The notes: generated by a model not told the origin, from the sequence alone. A stretch of DNA of 32,218 bases from Anaerolineales bacterium (GCA_013360875.1 JABWAU010000033.1:1-32218); one strand, 5' to 3'; shown: positions 1 through 8,013, numbered from the stretch's first letter. Numbers and translations are program-made.

Positions 1-144
1 CCGCCGCCAGGATCTTGCCTTCCTGCGGTTTTTCCTTTGCGGTCTCGGGGAGGTAGATGCCGCTGGCGGTCTTTTCGTCCTGCTCGATCGGCTCCACGAT
101 CACACGGCCCCCAAGGGGTTTCAGTTTCAACTTACTTGCCATCT
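1..144 (-). CDS. groES: GroES co-chaperonin, N-terminal part (runs off the window)
   Basis: Only the first 48 codons are present; the gene continues beyond base 1. The protein begins [18 protein letters not shown] and continues with a segment containing [16 protein letters not shown] and GKILAA. This is the classic GroES start: the strand that seats the heptamer, followed by the mobile loop that docks onto GroEL. GroES is the cytosolic lid of the GroEL folding chamber. A strong ribosome-binding site (AGGAGG) lies at about 153-158 on the minus strand. The gene has its own promoter and a CIRCE operator upstream (191-251), so it is expected to be repressed by HrcA and induced by heat or protein-folding stress. 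groEL would be expected next on the minus strand outside the window. Identity is near certain. Confidence 0.96.
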
Positions 145-190
145 TTCTGCCTCCTGATAGGTTTTTTTTTGGTTTTGCATAATCACGAAA

Positions 191-217
191 TTAGCACTCT
201 AACTCCCGGAGTGCTAA
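191..217. promoter_or_regulatory. CIRCE operator (HrcA binding site)
   Basis: A perfect inverted repeat TTAGCACTC-N9-GAGTGCTAA, which is the exact CIRCE consensus. It lies just downstream of the groES promoter, over the predicted transcription start. HrcA bound here would block groESL transcription. In the mRNA it would also form a hairpin in the 5' leader. Confidence 0.97.
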
Positions 218-222
218 TTGCT

Positions 223-251
223 ATCTTACCTACTTCGGAGAGGCAAGTCAA
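223..251 (-). promoter_or_regulatory. Housekeeping promoter of groES
   Basis: Read on the minus strand: -35 TTGACT (246-251), a 17-bp spacer, then -10 TAAGAT (223-228). The predicted start falls about seven bases further on, inside the CIRCE element, which is the usual arrangement for HrcA repression. Confidence 0.9.
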
Positions 252-346
252 GGGGGTTGTAAAAACTCTTATATTTCTCTGACAGAGATTTGCGCCGCGA
301 CCCCTCCGGTAAACCCAGGGGGGCGTTCGGGCCACATCATCGAGGC

Positions 347-368
347 AATGCGACACTCATGTCGCATT
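347..368. repeat. Perfect 8-bp inverted repeat after the TPR operon
   Basis: AATGCGAC, six bases, then GTCGCATT. It starts six bases past the stop codon of the second TPR gene (minus strand). No T-run follows on either strand, so it is a weak or factor-dependent terminator, or an mRNA-end stabilising hairpin, rather than a classic intrinsic terminator. Confidence 0.5.
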
Positions 369-374
369 ACGGCT

Positions 375-1862
375 TTACGGGGTTGGGATTGCCGTTTCAA
401 CTCCCTCCCCCACCCCCTCCTCCACATCCGCGCCCGGAACCGAGGAGGCTGGCACGCCGTCCTCCGCCAGCGATTCACAGATCGCCTCCCCCGCCTGGAC
501 GATGCTCAGGATGGTCTGATAACTGTCCGCATAGACCTCCGGCTTGGAGGTGATCTCGGTTCGCACCTCGCCCAAAACCTGCATCGCTTCCCCGCACTTG
601 TTATCACGCGGACGGCTCAACGCCGCCAGCACCGATCCATAGGTGTAATAGTACACGATCGTATTCGGAGAAAGTTCAAGCCCCCGAATCTCCACCGGAT
701 TCTCGTCCAGGTCGGGATAGCATTTATCCAATCCGCGCCCCAGGCAGGACTCTTCGCCGGAACAACCGTAGGTCGCGCACTTCAGGGAAAAGATCGAACC
801 CTCGTAGTTGCGCGAACGAAAATAGACGATGCCCAACTGCCCGTAAATGTCCGCGTTGGTCGGGTCGAACTCCAACGCCCTTTGGACGTTCCTCGCCGCG
901 GCAAAGAACTCGCCCAACTGCGAATACGTGCGCGAGATGGACAGATAGGGCGTGGGGTCCTTCACGTCTATCACTTCGTTGATGCGCGCGGCTTTATCGA
1001 AATATTCCAGCGACTTTTCATACACCTCGCGCGCCGCTTCCTCGTTGGGGATCTCGAAGGCGAGGCGGCGATAGTTCGCGCCGGCGCGCAAATAAAGGAA
1101 CGTAAAGTTCGGCTGAAGCAAAATGGCTTTGTCGTATTCCGTGATCGCCAGGTTGTATTGACCGAGCGTCTCCAGCAGGTAGGCGTTGACGCGATGCACG
1201 TCCATCAATTCATCCGCGTCTTCGCGTTGCAACGCCTGATTGATGTACTGCTCCGCCTGGCTCCATTTCTGCTGGTCCAAAAGCACCTCCGCGTAGAAAG
1301 CCAGAGCCAGCGTATTCGTGCTGTCCAATTGCAGGGCGCGGACCGCCTCCTGCTCGGCTTCCACCAGGAATTTTTCCACCTGTTGCGGATCGTCGCTATA
1401 GAGGGTCGAATCCGCGTTCCAATCCAGCGCAAAAGCGAGGATGGCGTGCGCCGTGCTGTCGTCCGGCGCGAGTTCCACCGCCTTGCGCGCCGATTCGAGC
1501 GCTTCGAGCAGGCGCGCCTTCTTTGCGGGGTTTGTGATGAGAAAGGCGGAGGAATACGTCTGAATGCGCGCGAGTTTGCTCCAGATTTCGGCGCTGTTTG
1601 GGTCCACGCGCAAAGCCTCCTGGTACGCGAGAATCGCCGCGTCCAGTTTGCCGGCCGTGAAGTTGGCGTCCCCCTCCAACGCGTAGGAATCCGCAGAGCG
1701 CGTGGGCGTCGGGGGCGCCTGGAACAGGGGCTGGATGTTCCCCTTGTTCATCTGCTGCAACATCCAAACGAAGACCAGGATCAGCGCCACCCACAGGAAC
1801 ATGCGGTAGATGTTCGACCGGGGCTTGCGATTGAACAGGGGACGACGCGGATACAGGTTCAT
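375..1862 (-). CDS. Membrane-anchored TPR protein with a Cys-rich insert
   Basis: The 495-residue protein has a short basic N-terminus, one membrane segment at about residues 20-37, a Pro/Thr linker (APPTPTRS) and then tandem tetratricopeptide repeats over roughly 57-370, with typical motifs such as AILAYQEALRVDPN and ALEFDPTNADIYGQLG. This predicts an anchored protein with most of its mass outside the membrane, serving as a protein-protein scaffold. It overlaps the upstream TPR gene by ATGA (1859-1862), so the two are translationally coupled. They are paralogues: both end with a YYYTYG...CGEA segment and a second conserved Cys (GEAIC here, RICEEAL in the partner). This copy has an insert with four extra cysteines (CATYGC, ESC, DKC) that the partner lacks. 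No enzymatic domain is visible and the function is unknown. Confidence 0.88.
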   Translation of the reverse strand: MNLYPRRPLFNRKPRSNIYRMFLWVALILVFVWMLQQMNKGNIQPLFQAPPTPTRSADSYALEGDANFTAGKLDAAILAYQEALRVDPNSAEIWSKLARIQTYSSAFLITNPAKKARLLEALESARKAVELAPDDSTAHAILAFALDWNADSTLYSDDPQQVEKFLVEAEQEAVRALQLDSTNTLALAFYAEVLLDQQKWSQAEQYINQALQREDADELMDVHRVNAYLLETLGQYNLAITEYDKAILLQPNFTFLYLRAGANYRRLAFEIPNEEAAREVYEKSLEYFDKAARINEVIDVKDPTPYLSISRTYSQLGEFFAAARNVQRALEFDPTNADIYGQLGIVYFRSRNYEGSIFSLKCATYGCSGEESCLGRGLDKCYPDLDENPVEIRGLELSPNTIVYYYTYGSVLAALSRPRDNKCGEAMQVLGEVRTEITSKPEVYADSYQTILSIVQAGEAICESLAEDGVPASSVPGADVEEGVGEGVETAIPTP

Positions 1863-3124
1863 GGCGTGGAAGTAACGGCGGGCGTTGCGACGCCTGTCGG
1901 AAGCGGGGTGTTCGCCGGGGGATTAACCAGCGCCTCCTCGCAGATGCGGATGATCTCGCTTGCCGCAAATTGCGCGTTCTCATCCGCAGGCACGCGCGAT
2001 TGGATCATCTGCGCGATCTGCAACGCTTCGCCGCACTGATTGGTGCGCGCCAGCGCCAGTCCATAGGTATAGTAATATTCCGCGACCCGTATGTCGTTGA
2101 CCAGCGGTATGCCCTCGATCTCCACGCCCTCCTCGGTCACGCCGCCGTAGATCGTATACCCCAATTGCTGAATGGCTTCGGGCCAGTAGAAATTCCGGTA
2201 ATACATCACGCCCAGGTTACCGCGCAGGCTGGCATCGTCGGGTCTGTCCTGCACAGCCGTTTCGGCGTATTGAAGGGATTTGGCATATTCGCCGATGGTC
2301 GCATACGTGCGTGAGATGTACAGGTCGGGAAACGGGTCTGAGGGATTCAAGGCGTTGGCGCGCGTGAACGCCTCCACTGCCTTATCGTAAACCTGCAAAA
2401 TGCGGTAATTGAGTCCCAGCCCGATGTACAACGAGGAAATGTTCGGGTTGATGTTGATCGCCGCCTGGTATTCGGCGATCGCCTCCTCGTAATTCCCGGT
2501 CGCTTCGAGGATCAAAGCCCGCGCCCGGCGCGTCTCCACGAGATCGGGGTTGAGCGCCAGCGCCACGCGCGATTCCTCTGCGGCTTTTTCATACCCCTCG
2601 AAGCCGGTATTGATCAATATCTCCACGTAATAGGCGTGGATCAGCGCGTTGTTCGGGTCCAACCGCAATGCCTCCTGGATGGAAGCCTGCGCCTCGCTGT
2701 TCTTTCCCTGAAAATCCAAAGCCCAGGCGTGCACGCCGTAAGCCAGCGCGTTGTTCGAGTTCAACAATAACGCGTTTTCCGCGTTCTTCTGCGCCTCTTC
2801 GTATTGCCCCGCGAACACCTGCGTGCGCGCCAACGACACGTACAGCGACGAATCCTGCGGCGACGAGTTGATCGCCTGCTGGTAGGCGACAACGGCGGGC
2901 AACAACTTCCCCTCCGCAAAGAGCGCCTGCGCCTCCGTCACGAACGATTCAGGGGAACGCGTGGGCGTGGGTGTCGGCTCGAACGGGTTCGGCTGCGTGG
3001 GCAGGTAGATCTGATTGAAATAATATCCGAATAGCACGATCAAAATCAAAAGCGCCAGGCTGAAATAATTCGGGCGCCGCTTGCGGCGATTCATGCTCCA
3101 TTTACTGCTTCTCGGTAGATACAT
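1859..3124 (-). CDS. Membrane-anchored TPR protein
   Basis: The 421-residue protein contains a basic N-terminus (MNRRKRRPN), one membrane segment at about residues 20-37, the linker PFEPTPTPTRSPES and then TPR units (for example AVVAYQQAINSSPQD, EAIAEYQAAININPN and AVEAFTRANALNPSD). It is first in a two-gene operon with its paralogue, with a 4-bp overlap. The start chosen is the ATG at 3124, because the -10 box at 3131-3136 places transcription start almost exactly on that codon (a leaderless message). An in-frame ATG at 3094 starts directly with the basic stretch seen in the paralogue and is an alternative. The partner of the TPR scaffold is not evident from the neighbourhood. Confidence 0.86.
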   Translation of the reverse strand: MYLPRSSKWSMNRRKRRPNYFSLALLILIVLFGYYFNQIYLPTQPNPFEPTPTPTRSPESFVTEAQALFAEGKLLPAVVAYQQAINSSPQDSSLYVSLARTQVFAGQYEEAQKNAENALLLNSNNALAYGVHAWALDFQGKNSEAQASIQEALRLDPNNALIHAYYVEILINTGFEGYEKAAEESRVALALNPDLVETRRARALILEATGNYEEAIAEYQAAININPNISSLYIGLGLNYRILQVYDKAVEAFTRANALNPSDPFPDLYISRTYATIGEYAKSLQYAETAVQDRPDDASLRGNLGVMYYRNFYWPEAIQQLGYTIYGGVTEEGVEIEGIPLVNDIRVAEYYYTYGLALARTNQCGEALQIAQMIQSRVPADENAQFAASEIIRICEEALVNPPANTPLPTGVATPAVTSTP

Positions 3125-3130
3125 GATTTC

Positions 3131-3159
3131 ATATTACCATCTGCCGCATAGCCCCGCAA
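3131..3159 (-). promoter_or_regulatory. Promoter of the TPR operon, apparently leaderless
   Basis: On the minus strand: -35 TTGCGG (3154-3159), a 17-bp spacer, -10 TAATAT (3131-3136). Six bases separate the -10 from the ATG at 3124, so transcription probably starts at or next to that codon. Confidence 0.6.
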
Positions 3160-3164
3160 GCCAG

Positions 3165-3194
3165 TTCTTATTTGCCTCTTATCTATGCTAAAAT
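3165..3194 (+). promoter_or_regulatory. Extended -10 promoter of trmD, apparently leaderless
   Basis: TGC-TAAAAT (3186-3194) is an extended -10 box. The -35 candidate TTCTTA (3165-3170) is poor, at an 18-bp spacing. Only six bases lie between the -10 and the ATG at 3201, and there is no room for a Shine-Dalgarno sequence. The spacing mirrors the divergent TPR promoter. Confidence 0.55.
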
Positions 3195-3200
3195 CACAAC

Positions 3201-4007
3201 ATGCAGTTCGAAGTCTTCACTTTATTGCCTGAAGTCTTCCCCCCCTACCTTGAATCGAGCATTCTCAAGCGCGCCATCCAGCGGGGACTGATCGGCGTCC
3301 GCATCCACAACATCCGCGACTACACACACGACAAGCATCACGTCACTGACGATACCCCGTACGGAGGCGGAGGCGGAATGGTAATGAAACCCGAACCGAT
3401 CTTCGAAGCCGTCGAAACCGTTTTGGGACTCGCTCCGCGTCGTCCTCCGCCCGAGCCTGACTCATCCCACAAGGGGACTTTCGGCATCCCCATCATTTTC
3501 CTCACCCCGCAGGGACGCGTCTTCAATCAGCGCGTGGCGGAGGAACTATCCCGTCACGAACGCGTCGCCCTGCTGTGCGGACGCTACGAAGGCGTGGACG
3601 AACGCGTCCGCCAGCATCTCATCACGGACGAAATTTCCATCGGCGATTACGTGTTGACCGGCGGCGAGCTCCCCGCGTTGATCCTGATCGACGCGGTCTC
3701 GCGCCTCCTCCCCGGCGTGTTGGGCGATCCCACCGGCGCGGAGGACGACTCACACTCCATGGGTTTGCTGGAATATCCGCATTACACCAAGCCATCTGAT
3801 TTTAGAGGTTGGAAAGTTCCCGAAGTGTTACTCTCCGGCGATCACGCAAAGATCGAAAAGTGGAGGCGGGAACGGTCGTTACTACGCACGTTTTACAAAC
3901 GCCCCGATATGTTGGAGAGGGCGGAATTGAGCAAGGAAGATAAAAAATTCGTCGAAAGTCTAAAGTCGAATGACCTTCGACCTGCAGCCTTCGACTCACA
4001 AAAATAA
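3201..4007 (+). CDS. trmD: tRNA (guanine-37-N1)-methyltransferase
   Basis: TrmD methylates G37 next to the anticodon of tRNAs reading CNN codons, using S-adenosylmethionine, which prevents +1 frameshifting. The 268-residue sequence shows the family signatures in order: [13 protein letters not shown] start, [17 protein letters not shown] near residues 50-66, the [10 protein letters not shown] motif, and the knot region [17 protein letters not shown] followed by LLPGVLG. It is slightly longer than usual. The last 16 or so residues (after KKFVES) are encoded by a heptamer repeat array at 3951-3999, so this tail is probably a recent non-functional addition. The start has no Shine-Dalgarno; the mRNA is probably leaderless. 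An MFS transporter follows after 15 bases with a good ribosome site and is likely co-transcribed. Confidence 0.96.
   Translation: MQFEVFTLLPEVFPPYLESSILKRAIQRGLIGVRIHNIRDYTHDKHHVTDDTPYGGGGGMVMKPEPIFEAVETVLGLAPRRPPPEPDSSHKGTFGIPIIFLTPQGRVFNQRVAEELSRHERVALLCGRYEGVDERVRQHLITDEISIGDYVLTGGELPALILIDAVSRLLPGVLGDPTGAEDDSHSMGLLEYPHYTKPSDFRGWKVPEVLLSGDHAKIEKWRRERSLLRTFYKRPDMLERAELSKEDKKFVESLKSNDLRPAAFDSQK
3951..3999 (+). repeat. Heptamer repeat array inside the 3' end of trmD
   Basis: Seven consecutive 7-mers: GTCGAAA, GTCTAAA, GTCGAAT, GACCTTC, GACCTGC, AGCCTTC, GACTCAC. The first three are the inverse of the last four (GTCGAAA against TTTCGAC), so the array can fold: GTCGAA (3965-3970), five bases, TTCGAC (3976-3981). 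The GACCTTC family recurs between genes at 26924-26944. Confidence 0.75.
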
Positions 4008-4022
4008 AACCTGGAGGATAGG

Positions 4023-5495
4023 ATGTCCACTCGGCTCAACTACGGCAAGACCTTCCTGCTCGGCTTCGGCTTTTTCGGGGTAAGCGTGATCTGGGGCGTG
4101 TATAACGCCTTCGTTCCCATCTTTCTTGCAAACAAATTTCACGTCTCGGCGGGCGTGATCGGCTTCTTTATGACGCTCGACAATATTGCGGCTTTGTTCA
4201 TCCAGCCGCCCGTCGGCGCATGGTCGGACAGGGTTCGCACGCCGCTGGGACGCCGCATTCCGTTCATTCTCATTGGCGCGCCAATTTCGGCTGTGGCTTT
4301 TGGTTTGATTCCGGTCGCGGCTGTCCTTCCGTTTTTCGTGGCATGCACCAGCACGTTGTTATTGAGCGCGGCCTTGTGGCGCACTCCGGTCGTTGCGCTC
4401 ATGCCGGATATTACGCCGTCCGCGTTTCGTTCGCAGGCGAACGGCATCATCAACTTCATGGGCGGCGTGGGCACGATCATCGCCTTGCAGACGGGAGGCA
4501 TCCTGTTCGACATGAGTCCCAATTTCCCGTTCTGGTTGGGGTCTGCGCTTGTGATCCTCGCCGCACTGGTCGTTTATCTCTTCATCGAGGAGCCGAAGGA
4601 GTACGAAACAAAGCCGGATGAAAACAGGAGCAGCGTTTCCGGTTTCTTCGGGTTCGTCCGGGAGAAATTCCTCACTTCCATGATCGGCCTGGTCGCAGTG
4701 GCGGCGGCGGTGGCATTGCTTTCCATGACTTTCCCGGGCTTACGCACGGTTGGGAATCAATTCGGCTTGCCGCCCTATTTCGTCCTGAGTTTGATCCTTC
4801 TGGCTGCGTGGTTTGTATATCTCTACGTTTTCTACATGGCGCGTGAAGTCATCTTCGAGCAGGAAAAAAGCGGACTGCGCATCCTGCTGGCGATCTTCTT
4901 CTGGTTCATTGGTTTCTCCGCCGTGGAGACGTTCTTCACACTCTACGCCGAAAAGCACCTGGGGCTGACGGCCGGAACGGGAGCGACCCTGCTTTCAGTA
5001 TTGCCTTTGTTCTTCGTTCTGTTCGCCATTCCGTCAGGCTTCATTGCCGGCAAGATCGGGCGGCGGATGACGATTTCCATCGGTCTGGTGATCATTATCG
5101 TGATGATGGTCCTGCTCTACATCACTCCGGCGGAGGCATTGCTCACCGGGATCGCGCCGCTACCGTTGGTCGGTATTCCGGTGGTGGAGGGCGGGGCGCG
5201 CATGTTGACGCTGGCGGGCGTCCTGCTCATCTTCGGCGGCATCGGCTGGGCGTTCATCAACATCAACTCCCTGCCCATGATCGTGGATCTTACGGGAGCG
5301 GAAAAGATCGGCACGTACACCGGTTTGTATTATCTGTTCTCGACCCTGTCAGCCATTGTCGGACCCATTTCGAACGGCATCGCCATCGAACTTACGAACA
5401 ATAATTACAACATCATCATGGCGATTGCTCCGCTCTTCTTTGCCATCGCGCTCGTGATGATGCTGGGAGTCCGCCGCGGGGAGGCGACTGCTTGA
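4023..5495 (+). CDS. MFS transporter, SLC45/GPH-like sugar transporter type
   Basis: A 490-residue polytopic protein with about 12 predicted membrane helices. The cytoplasmic loop between helices 2 and 3 carries the major-facilitator signature in the form DRVRTPLGRRIPFI, with GRR-P typical of the SLC45-like sugar:proton symporter group. A second copy of the motif occurs in the C-terminal half (GKIGRRMTI). The long first loop and the duplicated 6+6 layout fit a full-length transporter. The substrate cannot be read from the sequence; sugars or sugar conjugates are the best guess. The start is supported by a GGAGG site at about 4012-4016. It lies 15 bases behind trmD and is probably in the same transcript. 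Confidence 0.85.
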   Translation: MSTRLNYGKTFLLGFGFFGVSVIWGVYNAFVPIFLANKFHVSAGVIGFFMTLDNIAALFIQPPVGAWSDRVRTPLGRRIPFILIGAPISAVAFGLIPVAAVLPFFVACTSTLLLSAALWRTPVVALMPDITPSAFRSQANGIINFMGGVGTIIALQTGGILFDMSPNFPFWLGSALVILAALVVYLFIEEPKEYETKPDENRSSVSGFFGFVREKFLTSMIGLVAVAAAVALLSMTFPGLRTVGNQFGLPPYFVLSLILLAAWFVYLYVFYMAREVIFEQEKSGLRILLAIFFWFIGFSAVETFFTLYAEKHLGLTAGTGATLLSVLPLFFVLFAIPSGFIAGKIGRRMTISIGLVIIIVMMVLLYITPAEALLTGIAPLPLVGIPVVEGGARMLTLAGVLLIFGGIGWAFININSLPMIVDLTGAEKIGTYTGLYYLFSTLSAIVGPISNGIAIELTNNNYNIIMAIAPLFFAIALVMMLGVRRGEATA

Positions 5496-5561
5496 GGTAC
5501 AGGGTCAGGCGCCGGCCGGGTCCGAAGCGGGTTTTCATCCCCGGCGACAGGGATGATGGTC

Positions 5562-5580
5562 GTCACATTTTTCATGTGAC
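5562..5580. promoter_or_regulatory. Inverted repeat abutting a -35 box
   Basis: GTCACAT, five bases, ATGTGAC. It ends at the base before the -35 box of the next promoter and is centred about 45 bp before the predicted start, a normal position for an activator site. It has no T-run, so it is not an intrinsic terminator. The regulator is unknown; the half-sites are in the reverse order to the CRP consensus. Confidence 0.5.
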
Positions 5581-5609
5581 TTGTCGAATGGTTGAAGTAA
5601 ATGTATACT
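5581..5609 (+). promoter_or_regulatory. Promoter of the first BMP lipoprotein gene
   Basis: -35 TTGTCG (5581-5586), 17-bp spacer, -10 TATACT (5604-5609). The predicted start is near 5616, about 49 bases before the preferred ATG. Confidence 0.65.
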
Positions 5610-5664
5610 AACGATAAGGGTTGTATTAATATTCACTATCGGTATGAAGAGGAGTATGCAAGTA

Positions 5665-6693
5665 ATGAGAACATTGCAGGCTGCGCGTGCAGGATGGTTC
5701 ATCGCCGCGTTGTTTTTGTCAGCCTGCGTTTCGGCAACGCCTGATTGCGCCAGCAAAGACGTGTTCTGCGTGGGTCTGGTGACGAACATCGGCAAGATTA
5801 ACGACAAATCCTTCAATCAGTCCGCGTGGGAGGGGGGGGTCCAATCCCAAAGGGAATTGGGCTCCCAGGTTCAATATATCGAAACCGTTGACCCGAAGGA
5901 TTACGACAAGAACATTGCCACTTTTGCCGATGAAAATTACGACGTGATTGTGACCGTCGGTTTCAGCATGAGCGAGGCGACGCTCAAAGCCGCCGGTCTT
6001 TATCCAAAAGTCAACTTTATCGGCGTGGATCAGTTCCAGGACGAGGAAATCCCAAACGTGACCGGCTTGATCTTCCCGGAGGATCAAGCCGGGTTCCTCG
6101 TCGGCGCGCTTGCCGCGATGATGAGTAAAACTCACCAGATCGGGGCGGTATGCGGACCCGATGTGATTCCCCCCATCTGGCGTTTTGGAGAGGGGTACCG
6201 GGCAGGCGCGGCTTACGCGGACAGCCTCCAAAGCGCGGCGACAAAGGTTCTTATTGCCTATCACGAGAATAACGATATTGCCTTTACCGACGTTGAATGG
6301 GGCGCGGAGACCGCCAAAAGCATGATGGATCAGGGCGTTGACGTGATCTTCGGCTGCGGCGGCGTCACCGGCAACAGCGCGATCACGACCGCCGCCGGGG
6401 CTGGCGCGTACGTCATCGGCGTTGACACCGACCAGTACCTGACCCTGCCCGAAGCCGCCCCGCGCATGCTCTCCAGCGCGATGAAACTCATCACGCCGGG
6501 CGTCCTGAATCTGATCAGGCTCGCGCGGGAAGGCAATTTCCCGGGCGGCAACCACCTCGGTGAGGCCGGTTACGCTCCCTATCACGATCTGGAGAGCGAA
6601 GTCCCGGCGGATGTGAAGGAGATCATGGAAGAGATCAAAGCCGGTCTGTTCGACGGTTCGCTCGAGACCGGCGTACCCTCGACCAAACCATAG
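5665..6693 (+). CDS. BMP-family (PnrA/Med-like) substrate-binding lipoprotein
   Basis: Family members are extracytoplasmic nucleoside-binding proteins of ABC importers. The signal peptide ends in a lipobox (LFLSAC, Cys 21 from this start), so the mature protein is lipid-anchored. Family motifs are clear: GLVTNIGKINDKSFNQSAWEG, YDVIVTVGFSMSEAT, EDQAGFLVGALAA and GVDTDQYLTLP. The open frame extends to an ATG at 5644, but the ATG at 5665 is preferred because AGAGGAG (5648-5654) then sits 10 bases upstream and the signal peptide has normal length. It is paralogous to the next gene but has a separate promoter. It probably delivers substrate to the ABC genes at 8175-12209. Exact ligand is unknown; purine nucleosides are typical for the family. 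Confidence 0.9.
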   Translation: MRTLQAARAGWFIAALFLSACVSATPDCASKDVFCVGLVTNIGKINDKSFNQSAWEGGVQSQRELGSQVQYIETVDPKDYDKNIATFADENYDVIVTVGFSMSEATLKAAGLYPKVNFIGVDQFQDEEIPNVTGLIFPEDQAGFLVGALAAMMSKTHQIGAVCGPDVIPPIWRFGEGYRAGAAYADSLQSAATKVLIAYHENNDIAFTDVEWGAETAKSMMDQGVDVIFGCGGVTGNSAITTAAGAGAYVIGVDTDQYLTLPEAAPRMLSSAMKLITPGVLNLIRLAREGNFPGGNHLGEAGYAPYHDLESEVPADVKEIMEEIKAGLFDGSLETGVPSTKP

Positions 6694-6726
6694 CGACTTT
6701 CCTTTTCGCGCTCCGGTGAGTTTTGT

Positions 6727-6735
6727 TGATATAAT
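6727..6735 (+). promoter_or_regulatory. Extended -10 promoter of the second BMP gene
   Basis: TGA-TATAAT, a perfect extended -10 box; no clear -35 is seen, as is common for extended -10 promoters. The predicted start is near 6742, giving a leader of about 215 bases before the ATG at 6958. The leader includes an unused perfect Shine-Dalgarno sequence (AAGGAGGTG, 6872-6880). Confidence 0.6.
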
Positions 6736-6957
6736 CCAGAGAGTGCGTTTCGGTCGAAAGCAACGATATGCGCCATTCACGGTCCAACAGTCGTCGTTCA
6801 GGAATCCCGGGTTTTTCGATCTTCCAACCATGTTGGACGTTCTTTCCCATGCAGAAGACGCGAACCATTCAAGGAGGTGCCACGGCAAATCACCCAATAC
6901 CCCAATCTTAATAAAATCCCAACATAGAACTTCAATCTTCAAGAGGAGAAGAAACCC

Positions 6958-8013
6958 ATGAAAAAACTGTACTTCGCACTAGGGACGTTGCTCATCGCTT
7001 CCATGATTCTCACCGCCTGCGGCGGCGGAGGCGGCGCTTTCAAAGTCGCCCAGGTGACCGATCTCGGCGGTATTGACGACAAATCCTTCAATGCCACAGC
7101 CTACAAAGGCATCGAGCGGGCTGTAGCCGAACTGGGGGTCGAGGGCAAGTATTTGGAATCGCAGCAACAGTCTGATTATGCCAAGAACATCCAGCAACTG
7201 CTCGACGAGGACACCGACCTGATCGTCACCGTCGGCTTCCTGCTTGGCGTGGATACCGCTATCACCGCGAAGGCGAATCCCGATCAGATGTTCGCGATCG
7301 TTGACTACGCATATCCCGACTGCTGGCCCGGCGCGGTCGAAGGCAAGGACTGCGGTTCGACGACCGAGTTGCCCAACGTTCTGGGTCTGACCTTCGCCAC
7401 CGACCAGGCTGGCTTCCTGGCGGGTTATGCCGCCGCCGCCAGCACCAAGACCGGCAAAGTCGCCACCTTCGGCGGCATTCAACTCCCGACCGTGACCATC
7501 TTCATGAAGGGCTTCGAAGCCGGTGTGGGTTATTACAACCAGAACATGGGAACCAACGTCGAAGTCCTCGGTTGGAGCACCGCCGACGACGCGGGGTCTT
7601 TCACCGGCAACTTCGAGTCTCTCGATGACGGCCGCTCCTTCGCCGAAGCCTTCGTCCAGGAAGGCGCCGACATCATCATGCCGGTCGCCGGTCCTGTGGG
7701 ACTTGGTTCCGCCGCATACTGCAAGGAAACCGGTTCCTGCATGATCGTTGGCGTGGACACCGACTGGACTGTTTCCGCCGGTGAATACAGCGACGTCATT
7801 CTCACGAGCGTGTTGAAGAACATGGACGTTGCCGTGTTCGACGCGATCAAAGCCGCGAAGGAAGGCACCTTCAAGGGCGGCATCTATGTCGGCACGCTCG
7901 CCAACGACGGCGTGGGCATTGCCTCGGTCAAAGGCGCTTCCGCCGAGCTCAACGCGACGCTGGAACAATTGAGGAACGACATCATCTCCGGCGCCATTAA
8001 AGTAGGCGGCTAA
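6958..8013 (+). CDS. BMP-family substrate-binding lipoprotein
   Basis: The 351-residue lipoprotein has a signal peptide MKKLYFALGTLLIASMILTAC with lipobox Cys 21, then a Gly-rich tether. Family motifs are VAQVTDLGGIDDKSFNATAYKG, DLIVTVGFLLG, FATDQAGFLAGYAAA, ATFGGIQLPTV and VGVDTDWT. Its role is to bind a nucleoside-like ligand outside the membrane and hand it to the permease pair encoded downstream. The start is fixed by AGAGGAGAAG a few bases upstream. A strong terminator follows 12 bases after the stop, so the binding protein can be made in excess over the transporter, a common arrangement. It is a paralogue of the 5665 gene; the pair may have different ligands. Confidence 0.93.
   Translation: MKKLYFALGTLLIASMILTACGGGGGAFKVAQVTDLGGIDDKSFNATAYKGIERAVAELGVEGKYLESQQQSDYAKNIQQLLDEDTDLIVTVGFLLGVDTAITAKANPDQMFAIVDYAYPDCWPGAVEGKDCGSTTELPNVLGLTFATDQAGFLAGYAAAASTKTGKVATFGGIQLPTVTIFMKGFEAGVGYYNQNMGTNVEVLGWSTADDAGSFTGNFESLDDGRSFAEAFVQEGADIIMPVAGPVGLGSAAYCKETGSCMIVGVDTDWTVSAGEYSDVILTSVLKNMDVAVFDAIKAAKEGTFKGGIYVGTLANDGVGIASVKGASAELNATLEQLRNDIISGAIKVGG

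Noticed and set aside
390-425. G-quadruplex in the end of the second TPR gene (minus strand G-rich run).
   Set aside because: Only three G-tracts of three or more are close together, so a stable four-tract structure is not supported.
348-2039. A 563-codon open frame on the plus strand over the two TPR genes.
   Set aside because: It is antisense to clear TPR repeats, its translation is Arg/Val/Leu-rich without domains, and it has no ribosome site. It is a shadow caused by GC-biased codon use.
6742-6957. Purine riboswitch in the leader of the second BMP gene.
   Set aside because: The conserved junction and loop bases of purine riboswitches are not seen; TATAATCC near 6730 is better read as the -10 box.
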